64,000 nucleotides of DNA from Thalassobium sp. R2A62. GTDB lineage: Bacteria > Pseudomonadota > Alphaproteobacteria > Rhodobacterales > Rhodobacteraceae. Positions within the stretch are counted from its first letter, which is position 1. Each line of letters opens with the position of its first letter. The position numbers and the translations under genes were made by a program. The stretch is taken from positions 1,358,418-1,422,417 of the forward strand of contig NZ_GG697169.2 in assembly GCF_000161835.1 (NCBI RefSeq), read 5' to 3'. Below are positions 63,465 to 64,000 of the stretch, in pieces. Under the pieces are notes generated by a model. The model was not told the origin of the DNA, ran no database searches, and saw only the letters and a program-made list of their open reading frames with translations.

Positions 63465-64000
63465 TCAACTCACAGACCGCAGATCAATTGGACGCCCCGC
63501 CGTCAGCCCGTTGATGGCCGTGAGAATGCCCATTCGGTCGATGCCAAAGTGGTGGTAAAGATCCTGAATGGTCCCCGTTTGCCCGAAATGTTCTACCCCA
63601 AGCGATACCGCGCGGTGACCTGCCACCGACCCAAGCCAGCCCAGCGTCGCAGGGTGGCCGTCTATCACGGTTACGATGGAACACGTGCTAGGCAAATCCC
63701 CAAGCAAGGTTTCGATATGCGAACGTGCCGTCATGCTCCCACGCGCCCGTGCGCGTTGCGCCGCGGTCCAGCCTGCGTTCAGCCGATCCGCAGACGTTAT
63801 GGCCAGCACACCTACATCGCGCCGCGCATCGGCCAGTTGGCCAGCTGCTGCGATAGCTTCTTGGGCCACGGCTCCTTGATAGGCGATCACTACATCGCAA
63901 TTTGGCCCCGGTTTGCGCAGCCAATAAGCTCCATCCACAGCCCCTTGGCGGAACGCATCATCCAAGCGCTTGCCAGGTTGCTCCAGCGGAGCTGTTGTCA
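63465..64000 (-). CDS. Transketolase / pyruvate dehydrogenase E1-like protein, C-terminal part (cut by window edge)
   Basis: The last 178 codons of a larger gene that continues past base 64000. The region resembles the transketolase C-terminal domain: VVIAYQGAVAQEAIAAAGQL, then VLAITSADRLNAGW, HPATLGWLGSVAGHRAVSLG and VEHFGQTGTIQDLYHHFGID. The HPATLGWLG and FGQTGT motifs are those of homodimeric E1-type proteins. Full domain content is off the window, so the substrate cannot be assigned. Confidence 0.8.
   Translation of the reverse strand, partial: TTAPLEQPGKRLDDAFRQGAVDGAYWLRKPGPNCDVVIAYQGAVAQEAIAAAGQLADARRDVGVLAITSADRLNAGWTAAQRARARGSMTARSHIETLLGDLPSTCSIVTVIDGHPATLGWLGSVAGHRAVSLGVEHFGQTGTIQDLYHHFGIDRMGILTAINGLTAGRPIDLRSVS

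Noticed and set aside
1-64000. Insertion sequences, prophage genes, CRISPR arrays, tRNA genes
   Set aside because: None of the frames resembles a transposase, integrase or phage protein, and no regularly spaced repeats or cloverleaf sequences were recognised by eye.

Overview
The window is chromosomal DNA from an alphaproteobacterium of the Roseobacter group (Rhodobacteraceae). Evidence is the moderately high GC content and gene content typical of marine Rhodobacterales: TRAP and tripartite tricarboxylate transporters, a GcvT-fused FAD dehydrogenase, a DUF2927 lipoprotein, a DUF1826/CobW pair, a ureDABCEFG operon and an alphaproteobacterial RNase P RNA. No transposase, integrase, tRNA or CRISPR array was found. 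At least six genes are broken or truncated, which suggests a genome undergoing gene decay. The genus cannot be fixed from the sequence alone.

Layout. 1-8013 (minus strand) is one long apparent catabolic operon: a TctBAC-type transporter, a class I amidotransferase, a cytochrome P450, a glutamine-synthetase-like ligase, a NicX-like ring-cleavage dioxygenase and an acyl-CoA-dehydrogenase-family protein cut by the window edge. 8255-15869 is housekeeping: rpmG, a GNAT enzyme, rnpB, an atypical proline-racemase-family protein, trmL, a cell-wall amidase, an excalibur lipoprotein, gatA, gatC, tadA and rluB. 15934-22366 is a plus-strand membrane-stress island (TerC, a 28-residue membrane peptide, XpaC, TelA, DUF2927 lipoprotein, SPFH-GYF protein, zinc-ribbon membrane protein). 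22382-31196 holds a PfkB kinase, dtd, two decayed genes, a tightly coupled PLP enzyme/M24 hydrolase/racemase operon, a phosphohexomutase, aroQ and an ABC1 kinase.

31258-45930 is nitrogen metabolism: a dimethylglycine-dehydrogenase-like protein with a divergent LysR regulator, a murein transglycosylase, a polar amino-acid ABC transporter whose operon ends in a wrecked ectoine-hydrolase (doeA) gene, a divergent amidinotransferase, and the complete urease operon. 46108-50398 is a zinc operon resembling the Vibrio Zrg system (zur, His/Asp-rich DUF2796 protein, ABC ATPase and permease, two DUF3299 proteins) with a near-perfect 28-bp palindrome upstream of zur. 50561-56610 holds a sterol-desaturase-family protein and a D-amino-acid-type module (DadA-like oxidase, TRAP transporter, Asp/Glu racemase-like protein) punctuated by two hairpins.

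56626-60047 contains a deletion scar: a hybrid histidine kinase and an ABC ATPase have both lost their 5' ends at the same junction, followed by a HAD phosphatase. 60093-62715 is an Rrf2 regulator divergent from a CobW-DUF1826-small-protein operon, with two tandem palindromes between them. The window ends with a 5'-truncated mannonate-dehydratase-family gene and the C-terminal part of a transketolase/pyruvate-dehydrogenase E1-like gene.

The best candidates for undescribed biology are the 1-8013 operon, the TerC/XpaC/TelA/SPFH island with its tiny membrane peptide, and the coupled three-gene cassette at 24738-27600. All product calls rest on motif recognition by eye; no database search was possible.
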